Assembly: GCA_012295275.1 (NCBI GenBank)
Contig: CM022670.1
Span: 34,266,301 to 34,330,300 of the forward strand
Length of the DNA: 64,000 bases
Reading direction: 5' to 3'
From: Chrysomallon squamiferum
Taxonomy: Eukaryota; Mollusca; Gastropoda; Neomphalida; Peltospiridae
How positions within the stretch are numbered: the first letter of the stretch is position 1; each line of letters opens with the position of its first letter. Both the position numbers and the translations under genes were made by a program. Positions 1-38,089 of the stretch are shown in pieces. The notes beneath the pieces were generated by a model. The model was not told where the DNA came from. It ran no database searches and was given only the letters and a program-made list of their open reading frames with translations.

Positions 1-107
1 GACAAGAGATAGCACTGATGCGATATCATAAACTAATAGCACTGAAACGGTATCTCATAATTTGAAAGCAATGAGTCGATGTCAGAATCTGACAGCATTG
101 AGTTATG
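1..107. repeat. Degenerate minisatellite, unit about 30 bp, cut by window edge
   Basis: Between three and four diverged copies of a unit beginning ATAGCACTGA (then AAGCAATGAG, CAGCATTGAG). The array probably continues to the left of the window. Confidence 0.55.
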
Positions 108-3058
108 GCCGTGTGTGCCAATAAACAGTAAATTTAGATCGCATTAAGTAGTCAAGAATTCGGTTCATGAATTGTAAAATGTAATGATCTAAATGGTAAC
201 CTAAGCACCATTCTAAACAGTTTCATGTCTGCTATTCAAAACAATATTCTAAACGGACTGAGCAAAGCCACAGCAATACATCACGATGTTTCTGAACATG
301 AAACCGCCATGCGACACAGCGTTAATATGCTTTGAACGGCACGGAGCTTTGATTTCTGTAGAGGATAGATATCTGAGATATACAGATACGAAAACATTTT
401 GCTCGTCCATAATGATAATGTTACAGATATCAGGAATTTTACTGACAGCAGATATTAATACATAACAATAATAATAATTTTTTATCTATAATCCAGTATT
501 ATTATAATATTTTAATAAAACAAAACGGAGAATATAAGTTATTAGCGATGAAGCTGATTAAATATACAATATTCACATATTCTTTTAAAAAATAAATTTA
601 TTAGTTACAAATAAAATAACCTTTAAAACAGAATTATTCTCTCACAATGAAAATAAATACAACTTATTATATATATATATATATATATTAACAGTAATAA
701 TTCTATGTTGTTCAGCTTACTTTTATACAGATATGGCAATATATACAAACACAAAAATAATCTCAGAATATACAAGCGATATTAAATACATCAGTATTAA
801 TTTACTTTTCTCTCGATGCCGTAATCTCTTTCTTTTCTTTTCTTTTCTTTTTTCAGTTCTTACCCACTTTCCCACTTTTTCGTTTCATTTCTTCCATTCG
901 TCACTTTTTGTATGTATTTTAGATTTGAGTATTCTCTGTCTTGTGCCTGATTAGTCTCTACACATAGATAACATTCGGGAACGCAATGGCGTAGAAAGAC
1001 AAAGTCCAATCACGATCTCATAAACCTATCAGCTGACGAGACTCGAATGTATGGCAACCATTCACTCGTACTACAGTATTTGTATGTGTGTATCTGTGTG
1101 TATCTTTTTATCTATCTTTATATATCATAAATGTGTGTATATATATGTTTGTATGTATGTGTATATGTATGTATATGTATAAATGTATGTATGAATGTAT
1201 ATATGTATGTACAGGTGTGTTTAAGTATGTATGTTTGCATGTACTTTTGCATGTACGTATGTATCTGTACGTACGAATTACGTTTGTACGTGTATGCACG
1301 TACGTATGTATATCTATAGTTTCTCTCTTTATTTCTTTCACATTTGCGTCTTTTCCATAACATTATTTATTTGTTATTCGTTATTATTTCAATAAATATA
1401 ATTCTTGAAGTTCTTACTGGCCTTTGTTTTTGATTTGTTCACAAAAGGAGACACAAATATATAATTAGTCTTACTGTCCGTCTTCAATTTTGTTGACTAT
1501 TAAGTTAGCCAAGCCAACATTTGCCTCTGTTGTCAATAAACAAGATATAACTTCATTTCTCAGACGTCTATATCGATGTTTTGCTTAATGATAATGGTTT
1601 CGCACTTTCGCTGTTTAAATCACCGTTTTGCAACGAACATTTCCTAAAACAAAGGTTTACAAACCTCCCGGCTTAAAACGAACTTTAAAAACTAGTAGTA
1701 GTAGTAGTAGTAGTAGTAGCAGCAGTAGCAGCAGCAGTAATTTTTTTTTTTTTTTTTCTGTAATGCATCAAACTAATAGCCTATTTCAAAACTTTTAGGA
1801 AATTTGAAATTATTCGATCTTAACATCGAATCACATATTACAAGGTACTATAAAATATCCAATTTATTTACGGTACAATACATACAAAATATTTTAACTG
1901 TATATTTCAAAAGATATCGAATTGACAGCACAGGAAAATGAGTTAAGCAATTAGGTGATATGTTCTTTTCTTTTCTTTATTTTAAATAATAATAATTATA
2001 AAACGATCATTTTCTTTTATTATTATTATTATTCCGTTCTTCCCTTATAGAGTAAGTGGACAATCGAAGTAAATGTATTGAAAAAAAATTAAGTAAAAAG
2101 TCAGATACACATTTTAGATCAGTAACAGAAAACAACACAGAATAAAATCTGGTTTACGCAACGTGTGGCATGCAGTAACATTTGAAACTGTTATAAATCT
2201 GCAGTTGTCTCTCAAAGCACGCACGCTGTTAGGTCCCTGTTGTAACATATTGCCAGTCATGTTCCATTTGTCTTTAGCTATTTCACAACGAGACAGGATT
2301 TGTTGCCACACAAATTTCTTTTTTCACAGTGCACTGTTATCGATGGCTTCCAGGCCAACAGTAAGGGAAGGGATGATGGATCGAGCACGCACTCTCCCCT
2401 CCCCACCAGAGCCTTGCGAGATCAGTTTAAAAAGGAATTAACAGTAACAGTGAGAACATAATAACCACTTTATTACTGTTTCAGTGCTCTGAAAGGTCTT
2501 GTGTCGATGGTTACGCAATTATGTCTCTAAAAAAAAAAAAAAAAAAAAAAACCTAATAAAAAAAGAAATTTTTTTTTTTTTTTTTATTAAATCCGCTTAC
2601 TGGCTTTGTCTCGCAATTTGTTTCAAACATTTTCCCTTATTTATTTATTTTTATTTTTATTTTTATTTTATTTTATTTTTTTTTTTTTTTTTACTGTTCT
2701 TCTCCTTTGCGAGTTCGAGGAGTTAATTATTTCTGACAGTGTATGATGTTGTTCATTCTTTGTGACAATGGGAAAGGACATTTTACTCTACTATAATAAT
2801 AGTCTGACGTAAAATCAATATAGTCTGTAATACTGTTTTATATTTTGATGTCAGTTTTAAATTTGATGATACATATATTTTACACGAGATGATATACATA
2901 AATAGAAATCATAAATTAGCATGCACCATTCATCTATCCATATGTATACACAACTGCATTCACATACATTTGACGAACACAAATACATGTACCAATATTG
3001 TAAACTATTCGCACTTTTTCATCCGTTCTGCACTAATATTCAGGTTGTCTCTTTTCAG

Positions 3059-3090
<32 letters not shown>

Positions 3091-3280
3091 TGTCCGTTTA
3101 ACAAGTAATTTTTGTCCTTAGCAGTAGTTAGAACGATCTCTTTTGCAGAATTATCTGCTATCAGAGACATAAGACTAATAGTAACTGTTACCCTCCGTTG
3201 ATACTGATTAAAACTTGGCCCTCGATAAATCGCAGCTGTCTTTTTTTTTTTTTTTTTTTCTTTCTTTCCTTTTTTCTGCG

Positions 3281-3286
3281 TTTAAT
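3281..3286 (-). terminator. Possible GPCR poly(A) signal ATTAAA
   Basis: Minus-strand ATTAAA about 200 nt after the stop codon. An A-rich genomic stretch follows it on the minus strand (plus-strand poly(T) at 3240-3259). A more distant AATAAA lies near 2587. The choice cannot be settled from the sequence. Confidence 0.25.
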
Positions 3287-3482
3287 CATAGATGTACAAA
3301 AACCTTCTTTTATCGTCCCTTTCTTCGTTTTCTTCTTGCTCAGAGTTGCTTTTACTCTAGATTGTTATATAAACTTCTTATTCAGAGAAAATGCCTACGC
3401 AACTTCTGATTGGAAACTTCCTGTTTTACACCAAAGCGACCTTGACGTGATAAACACGACGAGTACTAAAAACCACACACTG

Positions 3483-27447
<23,965 letters not shown>

Positions 27448-27476
27448 CGAAACTGATCAGTTGTATTCATCCATCG
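27448..27476 (-). other. End of GPCR 5' UTR after a probable UTR intron
   Basis: The minus strand reads TTTTTTTGTAG|CGATGG here, a good 3' splice site ending at 27477. This suggests that at least one non-coding exon and the promoter lie further right, above 27.5 kb. I could not identify the donor or the promoter. Confidence 0.5.
27457..27474 (-). CDS. Upstream ORF 1 (five codons, MDEYN) ahead of the GPCR
   Basis: Lies just inside the exon that opens at 27476. It is in frame with the receptor but stops at TGA nine bases before the main ATG. Its start has G at +4. It may limit or re-route ribosomes. Its presence in the mRNA depends on the 27477 splice site being used. Confidence 0.5.
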   Translation of the reverse strand: MDEYN

Positions 27477-27524
27477 CTACAAAAAAATCAATGAATTAGA
27501 AAACGACCCCCCAAAAAATAAAAA

Positions 27525-27565
<41 letters not shown>

Positions 27566-27830
27566 TGTTGAAAGATCATTCACAAACAACCAGTGAGGTA
27601 AAAAGCCGGACAAATTGAAGACTTTATATGAACGTCAGGATAAATAAACAATACATTCAACATGTCAGTCATAACGGAACACGTGGACTTGCTCGAATCT
27701 GGAAGATCCATCGATCGCTTCTGATATGAAATCATTATGAACTCCGAAGACGACGTTAGACCAATTGGGAAAGGTATTCTTCCGTTAAAATATACACAAC
27801 TTCTGTTTTCTCAAAGAAAATAAACGCCCC

Positions 27831-27836
27831 TAATAA

Positions 27837-27898
<62 letters not shown>
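27831..27898. repeat. (TAA)n microsatellite
   Basis: About 22 units, about 400 bp upstream of the GPCR start. Confidence 0.95.
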
Positions 27899-28480
27899 TA
27901 AACCGTCTAGGTGTATGAATCAGATTCCATAAGAAAATGTCAACTGTATGAAATAGTTTGCCAAAGGCAAAAAGAGAACCAAGAATGGGTAGATTCCAAG
28001 AACGCCAAAGCCTTCTGAAAAACCACTTAGGGCTACAAAAATTTTCTCTCCCTCTCTCTCTCTCTCAAGAGGTGTAACTTTCAGAACGACAGTAAAAACG
28101 TCTGCAGCTCCAATGACAATGAAACATCACCGTCGATAAGATTATAAGGTTAGATCTTCGCCTGGTCGGCCTCTGAACGACAACCAACCATTCTCTCTGT
28201 TGCATATTTATCAGGATGTCTCTGCCGGTAGAGGATAAACGATAGAAATTAAGAACACGTTTTGCTGTACTGGCGTAAGAAAAACTGTACCGCCACATGC
28301 AGTATGTGAGGCAAGCGTTTCCTGGCGTATTGGAAAAAACTTTTTTTTCAAAACTCAGTTTGTATTGGTTTGTTTGTTTTTGGTTGTATACAAATAGTCT
28401 CGTGTAATATATCCTGTTTTTTTTGGGGGGGTTTCCGTTGTTAATTGTAAGCTCTGCAGAAAGATTATTTATTTTACTGT

Positions 28481-28582
<102 letters not shown>

Positions 28583-31500
28583 TTTAAAATTAGCAGAACA
28601 TTTTTCTGAGTATCCGTACAAAACGTTTTATAAACTTAAAGTTAAAAGGAAGAAAGAAAGAAAGAAAGAATTGAAAGCAACCTTAATATAATCTGAATAT
28701 AAAGAAGAATCCAGTTTTATTACTTTAGCTGTTTTAAATCAGAAACACAAACATCTACGCGAGCCTTTAAAAAAAAAAAATAATAATAATAAAAAAATCC
28801 CTGTTTACATTAATATTATTATTATTACTTCAACTACTACTACTGTTACTACTAGTACGTCTACTACTGTTACTACTACTTCTACTATTACTACTACTAC
28901 TACTTAGAATTTAACAAACAAAACAGGTTTCTGTATTAAAAGAATAAAAATTATATTATAACACTACATCTAATGTGTTTACAGTGAAAGCGGTGAATGA
29001 TAAACATTGTGACAAAGATTGGATTCTGGACTGAGCAATGTAATAATTTGTAGCTAAAAACCCTTCACTACATCCACATATATTTGACGAAAAGAAGATG
29101 CATAAATAATTTTTAAGTTATAAATATAAGAATACGTAACTGATTATACAAAGTAAAGATAATGCTTTAAAATCCTTTCTGTATTCAATATTGTAATTCC
29201 ATTCGGTAATGACAGTACAAGATACTCAGTGAAATTAATATTTCACATCAAAGATTTTATTTTAGTATCCTGTGTACTATTAAAATGAGGCGTGTGGTCT
29301 TGTATATAAATAGTTTTTAAGATACGTGCTTTTACTCGACGTAAATATATTAATCTGTTAGAAAGGTAATAAAAACGATGAGAGAAAAGTAGATTTCTTT
29401 CTTAGTAACTAAGAAAACTATTCTATTTTTGGATATATACTTGTGAATGTGTTTATGTATTCGTATAGTTGAATTTATGGATATAGGTGCGAGCCTGTAT
29501 ATGTTTGCTTTGACGTACATTTTGTATGTGATATTGTATGTGTATGTGTGTGAGTGTCTGAATAAACAGAGAGAACCATATGTATGTGTGTATGATGCGT
29601 GTTGGTATATGTGTACGTGCACGTGGGTATGTGTGTGTATGTGTGTATGCGTATCTGTATGTCAACATACGTGTATGTATGTTTGTGAACGCAAAAATAA
29701 TCTGTTTTTATTAACATTTTCTCTTTATTTTGTCTTTATTTTTTTATTCTCTTGTCATTGCATTTTACAACTACACATTATACACTTTCATCATCAGACA
29801 ATCTCAGTCTATGAAAACACGTGTCTTCTAACATTAATACATCTTATATCAAAGCCGCTGATTAAACCGTATTCCAAGCCGATGTAAAACAAACAGAATG
29901 TTCCCTGTCAGCCGCGTTGTAAGATCATTGGTAATCGTTAAGTTAATATATAACACTGAAAAATAAATCTAGCATGCTTGCTTTTCATGCAGATTTCATA
30001 TCTCAAGTCTGAAAATCTATTACAGGGACGGAATTCTCGTTACTTCGAAAATGTTTTCCAAGTACTCTAGAGATAACGCTGTACTGGCGTAGGAAGCACG
30101 GATTTCACTTACATTTGCAACAGTCAATACTTGAGTCTTTTTCGTTTTGCATGTCTGCTGGACTTAGAGACGTGAAGAACCGTACACAGTAACGTCTACA
30201 CACAACAGACAGTTTGCTTATCTCTTTTTACCTTTTAAATGCCGAGACTGTTTATTAAACTGACAGATTTAAGAATATGAATATCTCATATTACGTACTT
30301 TTATTTTTTTTTTTTTTTTTTGCATTGCTTGAATGTGTCAAAGACATGCGTAATTTGATTCTTAATTAACGTAATTTTGAGAAACAGGTGCAGAATAAAA
30401 TATAAATCATTTGGCCTCAAACAAGTGCAAGATAAACTTTAAAAGAAAATTTGCAAAGATTTTTCTATTAATAATTGGTTTTATGTTGCTGAGACCTTTT
30501 TATTATTACCTCTTTTTTTTTTAAGGTGTCTATCTGTGTACATATTCAAATGTTAAATAAATGATATGGCAATGAAATAAATTAAGACAAATCGGTACTA
30601 TAATATAATATTCCTTTGAAACTACCTTTGTTTTATTATTATTATTATTATTATTATTACCTCATTATTTATTTATTTGATTTAATTCATTGATTTGTTT
30701 ATAATATATATACTTCAAAACTCAAACCCTACTGTTTATACAAAATGCAGTTTCGTTGATGCTATTTTTTTGTTTGTCTGTTGTTGTTACTGTTTGTTTT
30801 TCGTTTTTAATTATTTATTTTTGCAGTTTGTTTTTTTGGTTCTGTTTTTTTTTAATTTTTTTTAGTCGTTTGTTTTTTTTTTGTTTTGTTTTGTTTTGTG
30901 TTTAATTCATGAAATAAAATAAAAAATAGTTTGTGCCTTACGCTGCATATAGCATACATAGAGCAAGTACTTTCACTTGTTTTAGCGCTGACTGCTATCA
31001 GATGGGGAATTTTTATTGTTTGTGTATTTTTATATAAAATACCTGTCCAAAAAAAAAAAAATATTCATATGGTTTTAATATGTCACATAAATGCAGCCCT
31101 GGAATACTGTATCGAGTTATGAAGACTGTAACATCGACCTGTGTTTTGAGGTTAACGAATATCTTACTAGAAATCTGCTTGCTGGTTGTTACTGTGTGTC
31201 AAATATGGCTTCTCTGAATCAAAAACATACCTGATGCAAGATACTTACTGATTTAATTTGATGTCACCATTATCCATCAAGATTTAACATACCTGTTATA
31301 TTATCCCAAATACAAATACATTAATTAAGTTAACAATGTTTGACCGACCGAGAAACTAGTTTATTATATAATCAAATAAATAAATCATACTGTTAAAAAG
31401 AGAAAACGGAGACCAAAATACAGAAAATTTTGTAAAATGAGAAAATTGTTTTGAAAACAAGTCTTCTCAAATCGTTGTTCGTTTCTTTCGTATCCACATG

Positions 31501-32169
31501 GAAACATGAATCATTTGTTGTTGTTTTTTGTTTTGTTTTTCTTCCCTGTTTAAACAGTCGACAGAGTTAATGAATTATTCAGTCAAATACAATAGCTTCT
31601 TCCTTTTTACAACAATACTCTGTAGAGTTCATGGCTGTTACAGGATATTTGTTTATTAACGTTATTTCAGATCCACGCTATTTGTGACATGAACAAACCG
31701 ATATTTTTTATAACAGGTACACTTCATTAACCTGTACTGTCTGATATCAGATTCCAAATTCCAAATTCTATTTCCATAGCAGCGAAGATGATGCATTTCT
31801 TGACTTATATAACAATACAGTAACTTTTTATCGTAGTTCATTTCTATTTTTTTTCGCCTGCCACTTTCTTGCTTCGCAGTGAAGTCGTTTGTGATTTGTA
31901 CATATTGTTATTAATATTTATTCAGTTTCACTTATCTAGACAAGTTCATGAATTATACAGATCAATATTTCTTTGTTTCCATGTCTGATTGATAACTTAG
32001 CTATAACGCTGATTCAATTTGATATCGATGTATTTCTTTATTTTTATTTTTTGTTTTTAATTTTTTTAATTTTTTGGACGGGACATAATTGGTTTTCTGT
32101 TTTTAATTGCTACAGTTCACGACTTTTGTAATCCAAAACTAATGTTTTTGCAGTAATTTTTTTCATATC

Positions 32170-32660
32170 AACACGTTCTGTTTAATGCATAGATCATTCT
32201 TGATTGATATCAAAAGTTTCTTCATTCATTTGCGTTCATACCAGGATATTCTGTGAAAAATTCGCAGATCATATTTACTGGTGTCTGTATTTCAACATAC
32301 TTTGTTTCAAATCCACACGTTCTGTCAAATTCATAGATCATGTTTCCTAACATCAGTGTTTCTACACACATTCTGCAAAATTCGTGAGTCCATTCTGACT
32401 GATATCAATATTTGTAAAATTTATTTCATATCAGTACATTCTGTAAAATTCATGGGTCGTATTCACTGATTTCTATAAACATATGTTTTATAACCACATA
32501 TTCTGAAAAATGTATAGATCATGTTTAACTGATATTAATGTTTCTACGAGCATTTGTTTCATATCAATGCTTTCTGCAGAATTCATGGGTCCATACTGAT
32601 TGATATCAATGTTTCGAATTTGTTTCGTGTCAACACATTCTACGTAATTCGTGACTTACA
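32170..32660. repeat. Degenerate minisatellite, unit about 60-75 bp, eight copies
   Basis: Each copy has a core like TTCTGTAAAATTCATAGATC followed by an ACTGATATCAATGTTTC-like stretch. The cores fall at about 32175, 32249, 32319, 32372, 32428, 32502, 32573 and 32638. The array is old and heavily diverged. Confidence 0.7.
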
Positions 32661-33351
32661 AAGACCTGTGACTTACTGAGACCATTTTGCTGCAGTCTGG
32701 TACGAGACATCAAAATGACTTGATCGGCAAATGTGCGTTGTCGACAGAAACGTCGAGTCGTCTGATCCAAATCTATCACTTCCTCTTCTTTTTATATCTG
32801 TCTTTAATTACACGATAAACTAATAATTCACAGCACCAGTTTGCGGTGTCGGTGATAAATACAATTAGGCGAAATGTTCGGCTAAAATGTTGCTAGTTAA
32901 GTAGCGAATCAACGCGAATCATTGTTGTGTATTTTGATATGAAAACGGAGAAAAGCTTTAGGCTACGTATTATATATTCTGGATGTGGAAACGAGTCGTG
33001 AAATTAGTTCCTTATTTCCATGTATGCAACGAATGCGTATTTATTTGTTGGTGTCATAACTGAATCAGGGAATTAATAACGAATGTATATATCATCAGCA
33101 AGCTTCGTAAATGAAATTTTCTTAATCCTGAAATATACAGCAGTAGCGATGGACAGCACAGTTCGTCATGCTAATTGAATTTGATTTTATTATCATGTTT
33201 ACTGTTAGAAAATTCTCTGCAAAACTAATCGTAATTTAATGCTGCAATGATCACTCCTCCAGACAAATAAAATGAAACTCAATACATACGTGGTTAGACA
33301 TTTTATAGTCGAAACTCGAATATTTCTTGATAGCTTAAACAGAGATGTTTG

Positions 33352-33473
<122 letters not shown>

Positions 33474-33894
33474 GATATAATTTGTATATGTGTGTCACTA
33501 TCTCATTTTGTCTGCCTCTTGTTCTCTTTATAATAGTACAAAGTTATTTGCATATACGTATTTACGTGCTTTAGTTTATGTGAGTCTTTGTATATGTGCA
33601 TCTGCATTAAAAATAGATAAGGTTCAAAAGATATATCCTTTCAGAAATAGAGAATTAATGTTCTGTGTGATATAAACAGCACGTTTTTCTCATTCAGTAA
33701 TAAATCAATATTAAAATAATGATGATAATAATAATAAAGACTTTTTTATTTTCTTGTAGATGGTTCAAGAACAATCATTTGAGATAACGGAGATAATGCT
33801 GTTGTAACCAAGATAATTCTGCAAGCAATGTGTCATTTTACTTTAAACAAATGAAAATCCTCTGTAATGAAAAATATTAAGTATTTTTTCAAAA

Positions 33895-33998
<104 letters not shown>

Positions 33999-35346
33999 AC
34001 AGTCTACGTATATATTTTTATTATATATAGTAATGTTGGAGCTTATTTTAGACAAATGAAAATCTTCTATGAAGAAAAATGATTAGCATTTTTATTGAAT
34101 TCTGAGAAACAAACATCTTACAGAAAGGAATCACGCTCAGTAACAGAACTCTGTCTGAGAAAGCTGTGGCTCGAACCTTTTCATAACAGAAATTGGACTA
34201 AATCCTGTTCCAACCAGCTCTCATATCAAATACCGTTGTATGTTTTGTATGCTTTTTCCTCTCTGTAGGAATATGTATATAAAAGATTCCTTATTACTGA
34301 TACTTCTTAAACAGCGGGTTTCCTCATTCAGTTTTCGTAATTAAAAACGTGTTATCGCTGTTGCTGTCATTATTGGAATGTATATTAAATATGACATATT
34401 TATAACCGATCGGTTAATTACCTACATGTTTGATTGATTTCAGTATTACGTAACACTCAAATCATCGCTTTTAAAACAGGCATCACCTTGGAATATGGAC
34501 TGCTGCATCTTGATTTATTACGAGTTAATAAAACAAACGGTTTTCTTCGATCAAATTAAAATTCGTGTGTTAAAAGAAACTCCAATAAATCATAATAATT
34601 TTTGGTAATTACATTTTAACAGATTTTGAGTTTTTAATTTCGTCAACTGATCTGTCAAACCATTAGGACTAATTAATAATATTACACTGGAAAATCCATT
34701 CAGAAAAGAAAAACATTTATAATAATAAAAAATAAAAAGATTTCTTTAACTTTTATTTTCAGAAACAGTCGCAATGCTCATACAGTTATAATTGTTTTTA
34801 AAAAGAAGAAAATAATGATTTCTGTCTCTCTACTGGAAATAGATAAAATCGTGAAGAATTACCATTTATCGTCAAATCATTGTGTTTCAGTTTAAGACTT
34901 CGCCAAAAGAAGACGTAGGCACTACCTGCTAGAAGCAATTTATTCAAAAATATATATTTTCTTCTTTCCCAGACAATCAATATATATATATATATATTTT
35001 TAATATATCTTTTTTTTTTTTTTTTTTTTTTTTCACATGGCCAAAATAACTCGACTTTTTTAATAATCTCTGCAGGCGAAATACTTTTGTCAAAAACAAG
35101 ACATGCAATTTAATAAAGCTGAAGCCGCTTTTACTTATTTGCTATCTGTTACATTTTGTTTTAAAGATACACTATATTTCTGGGAAATATCTGTTTTAAC
35201 TCTAATTTCGGGTCGTATTTGAAAACAAGTGTGTGATGAAAGAGTCTTGTAATACTACTATGTGATAAGATAACCTCTTTTTAATGTTACAGAGTTCACA
35301 GAAAGTTTCATGTAACCTAAATAAAAACACTTCACACTGATATATA

Positions 35347-35510
35347 TACACATACATACATACATACATACATACATACATACATACATACATACATACA
35401 TACATACATACATAGATACATAGATACATAGATATATACATACATACATAGATACATACAGACAGACAGACAGTCAGACAGACATACATATATACATACA
35501 TACATATATA
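35347..35510. repeat. (ATAC)n/(ATAG)n/(CAGA)n compound microsatellite
   Basis: ATAC units to about 35413, then GATACATA and GACA variants. Confidence 0.94.
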
Positions 35511-37079
35511 CGTACTATATACATACACTTACTGAGACTTTACCTTTAGGTACTCGGTAAATTAAGAAGCCGCGGAAATGATGTATGTAGGTGTGTGTTA
35601 TTCTGTGAATAAATAGAGTGTTGAATCTTTACAAGGTCTAAACAAACTTCGACTGCAAATAAAATGTCAGCTAACATTTTAATGATATTACTATAATCAA
35701 GGAAGGAGACTTTTCTGCACTGTCGCTTTCGAACTGTTTTCTTTATGATGAAACTAAATTCATCTTGAATAATATAGTACCATTAAAATAAATGGACTGT
35801 GGGTTTTTTTTTTTCACCTCATGATGTTTAAATAAAACCTTATAAAAGTCATTGAAAATAATCTTTTATTCTATGTACTATGTTCTTTGAAATTCTTTAA
35901 ACTGGTTGAATTACACCTGTCACAAATGTATCTCTGTGGTTAAAGTTAAAACTAAGGCCCGACAGGCAGTAGGATCAGATTCTCTTTGGGAGACGTTTGA
36001 TGGGAAAACCCTTATTAGTTGTATCTGCTTTTTTTTTCTTTCTGTGAAGATGAATATATAAGATTACGTCTTGCTAACAGAAACAAATAGCACGAAAACG
36101 CGTTACCACCCTGGATGTTCTCTTTCTATATTTGTAATATTAACAACAATATTTCTGATGACACCAATTAATTATGTGTTTTGTGAGTTGTTACAGACAT
36201 TTCTTCCGTTCTTTCTTCTCTGCCACAAAACATGACAATGACAGTGTCCATGACCAGAGTGATCAAGATATGGCAGATATATAAACATGTTTGTAATATC
36301 TATCAGTAACAGCAATCAACACATCAGCCTGTTTTTTATTTTATTTTTCTTATCAAAACAGAGAATGTTGAACGAAGGACATAAAAGCTGTATTAGTAGA
36401 AACTACAGCAGTTTTGTAATAACCGCTATAAATTAATTATCTGTGAGAACAAAAAAAAAAATTGTCTTTTTGCTGCTGTCGATGATTTCTGCCAGAACGT
36501 TTTGTTCCATGAACAAAAAAAAAATTCAAACACCATCTCATTAAAATTATTTAGTCGAAATGTTAAAGTATTACAAATCTCCAGTTTTGTGGAGATTTCG
36601 AAAGATTCGTTACATTACAGAGTTTTGTTTGCACATATTGTTATGTTGATAGTACGATCCACAGTTGAAAGTTGGACTACGCATAGCTTTGCAGATAAAT
36701 CATATAAGGTGCAGCAGTCTGTATACCTGTTTTAAAAACGATTATCTGAATCTTATGCAATAGTGAAATTAATCAAACAGATAGGTAACTAACCGATCTT
36801 TAGGCGTGTGTTGTACGTAATAGTTAATTACCTGAAGTGTGGTTATGCGTGTGAGTTTGCGGTGGCGGTGTGGATGTATGTGATATGGTTCATTATGTTA
36901 CCGTCTAAATCGGTGCAAATGGAAAACATATTATATATATTTTCTAATAATGACAGCAAAAGCGATAATCTACGTACTATTAGTAAAAGCGCTGAAAAAA
37001 CAAACAAAACAAAACAAAAACAAAACAAAAAAGATAACAGCTAAACTACAATTACGACAAGGAAAGGACTTCCGCTACA

Positions 37080-37124
<45 letters not shown>

Positions 37125-37149
37125 GTAATAATAATAATAATAATAATAG
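37080..37149. repeat. (TAA)n microsatellite
   Basis: About 23 units with one TAG interruption. Confidence 0.95.
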
Positions 37150-37493
37150 AGAAAGAGAAAAAGTGAAGAATTACTCTATATTATAGAATCTAATGCAAAT
37201 GCATGTCTTCAAATGCTTAATGAAACAGATATCTTAAATTTATTCATTGTATATAGCAAAATAGAAATAAATGAGTATTTGCATGAAGCTGGTTTATCTA
37301 TGTAAATACATGCATACATACATACATTCATTCAAATATATACACACGCACACACACATACACACATATATATACACATATGTTCATGTATATGTACGTT
37401 TGTATGTACGAATATATGTACTTACATATTTACGTACCTATGTAGTTGTTTGTGTATGTGTATGTATGTATGTATTGATATATGTACGTACGA

Positions 37494-37496
<3 letters not shown>

Positions 37497-37526
<30 letters not shown>

Positions 37527-37729
37527 TGTATGTATGTATGTTTCTATGTATGTATGTATGTATGTATGTATGTATGTTTCTATGTATGTATGTATGTATG
37601 TATGTATGTATGTATGTATGTATGTATGTATGTATGTATGTATGTATGTATGTATGTATGTATGTATGTATGTATGTATGTATGTATGTATGTATGTATG
37701 TATGTATGTATGTATGTATGTATGTATGT
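37497..37729. repeat. (ATGT)n microsatellite, about 230 bp
   Basis: TATG units with two TTTC interruptions. It ends about 90 bp before the candidate exon at 37817. Confidence 0.96.
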
Positions 37730-37816
37730 TCCTCCGTATGTATAGTAAACGTTAGTAGTTACTACAGATTTAAACCGTGGTAATAACAACCGAGAAGAGT
37801 ATTTTTACACATGCAG

Positions 37817-37925
37817 GTTACAAACTCTGAGGACAACATCAGCGGTCAAGACTCGCAGTTTAACGTGTTAATTAACAAGCTAAAGGACAGAGACGAATCT
37901 GAGATCATCAGTTTCAGACAAATTA
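37817..37925 (+). CDS. Candidate penultimate exon of an unidentified plus-strand gene
   Basis: Flanked by acceptor ACACATGCAG and an ideal donor, TTA|GTAAGTG. The phase-0 frame is open for 36 codons (109 nt) and ends in phase 1. It codes a hydrophilic, charged segment containing NVLINKLKDRDESEIISFR. GC at third codon positions is about 56%, well above the local background. It joins in phase to 38090-38127, which ends the protein 12 residues later. I do not recognise the family. No upstream exons could be identified with confidence. Confidence 0.45.
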
Positions 37926-37968
37926 GTAAGTGATGGATTATTTCCTGCTGGTCGGTTATTTGATTCCT

Positions 37969-38035
37969 GCAGCTTAGCACATTTCACATTGCAGCTTAGC
38001 ACTTTCACACTGCAGCTTAGCACATTTCACACTGC
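37969..38035. repeat. Three-copy 22-bp repeat with splice-acceptor-like ends
   Basis: Units read GCAGCTTAGCAC followed by TTTCACACT. Each ends in CA(C/T)TGCAG, resembling a 3' splice site. It lies in the short intron of the candidate plus-strand gene. Confidence 0.7.
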
Positions 38036-38089
38036 AGGTTACGCGCTGCTGCGGTTCATTATTCGCATATAAACTTCTCTTTGTTGCAG

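Larger units (their letters stand above)
1..3482. other. Region downstream of the GPCR, no gene seen
   Basis: AT-rich, with poly(T)/poly(A) runs (1741-1757, 2529-2550, 3059-3085, 3240-3259), an ATGT-rich stretch (1088-1310), a (GTA)n block (1693-1738) and a minisatellite at the left edge. A more GC-rich patch at 2150-2440 has overlapping ORFs on both strands and no recognisable protein. The GPCR 3' UTR must occupy part of the right end. Confidence 0.6.

Noticed and set aside
2114-2441. Overlapping ORFs on both strands (92 and 65 codons)
   Set aside because: No recognisable family, no splice context, and openness on both strands argues for composition rather than coding. It could be an old repeat copy.
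30023-30195. Two successive acceptor-like sites followed by short open frames
   Set aside because: The frames are open in more than one register and on the opposite strand, and the donors are weak, so they give no specific support.
32690-32820. GAAACGTC motif near TTGATC, recalling the hammerhead core at Penelope-element ends, and a 41-codon open frame after TTTTGCTGCAG
   Set aside because: The CUGAUGA box is absent and no reverse transcriptase or GIY-YIG remnant is nearby. The open frame ends in a T-rich stretch and lacks a partner exon.
36194-36270. Open frame after GTTGTTACAG ending in TAA (TKHDNDS-type polar tail)
   Set aside because: Short and without donor, partner exon or clear codon bias. 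Several comparable chance frames occur in the window.
37271-37783. 170-codon ORF rich in MYVC repeats
   Set aside because: Translation of (ATGT)n. All frames of such arrays are open by construction.
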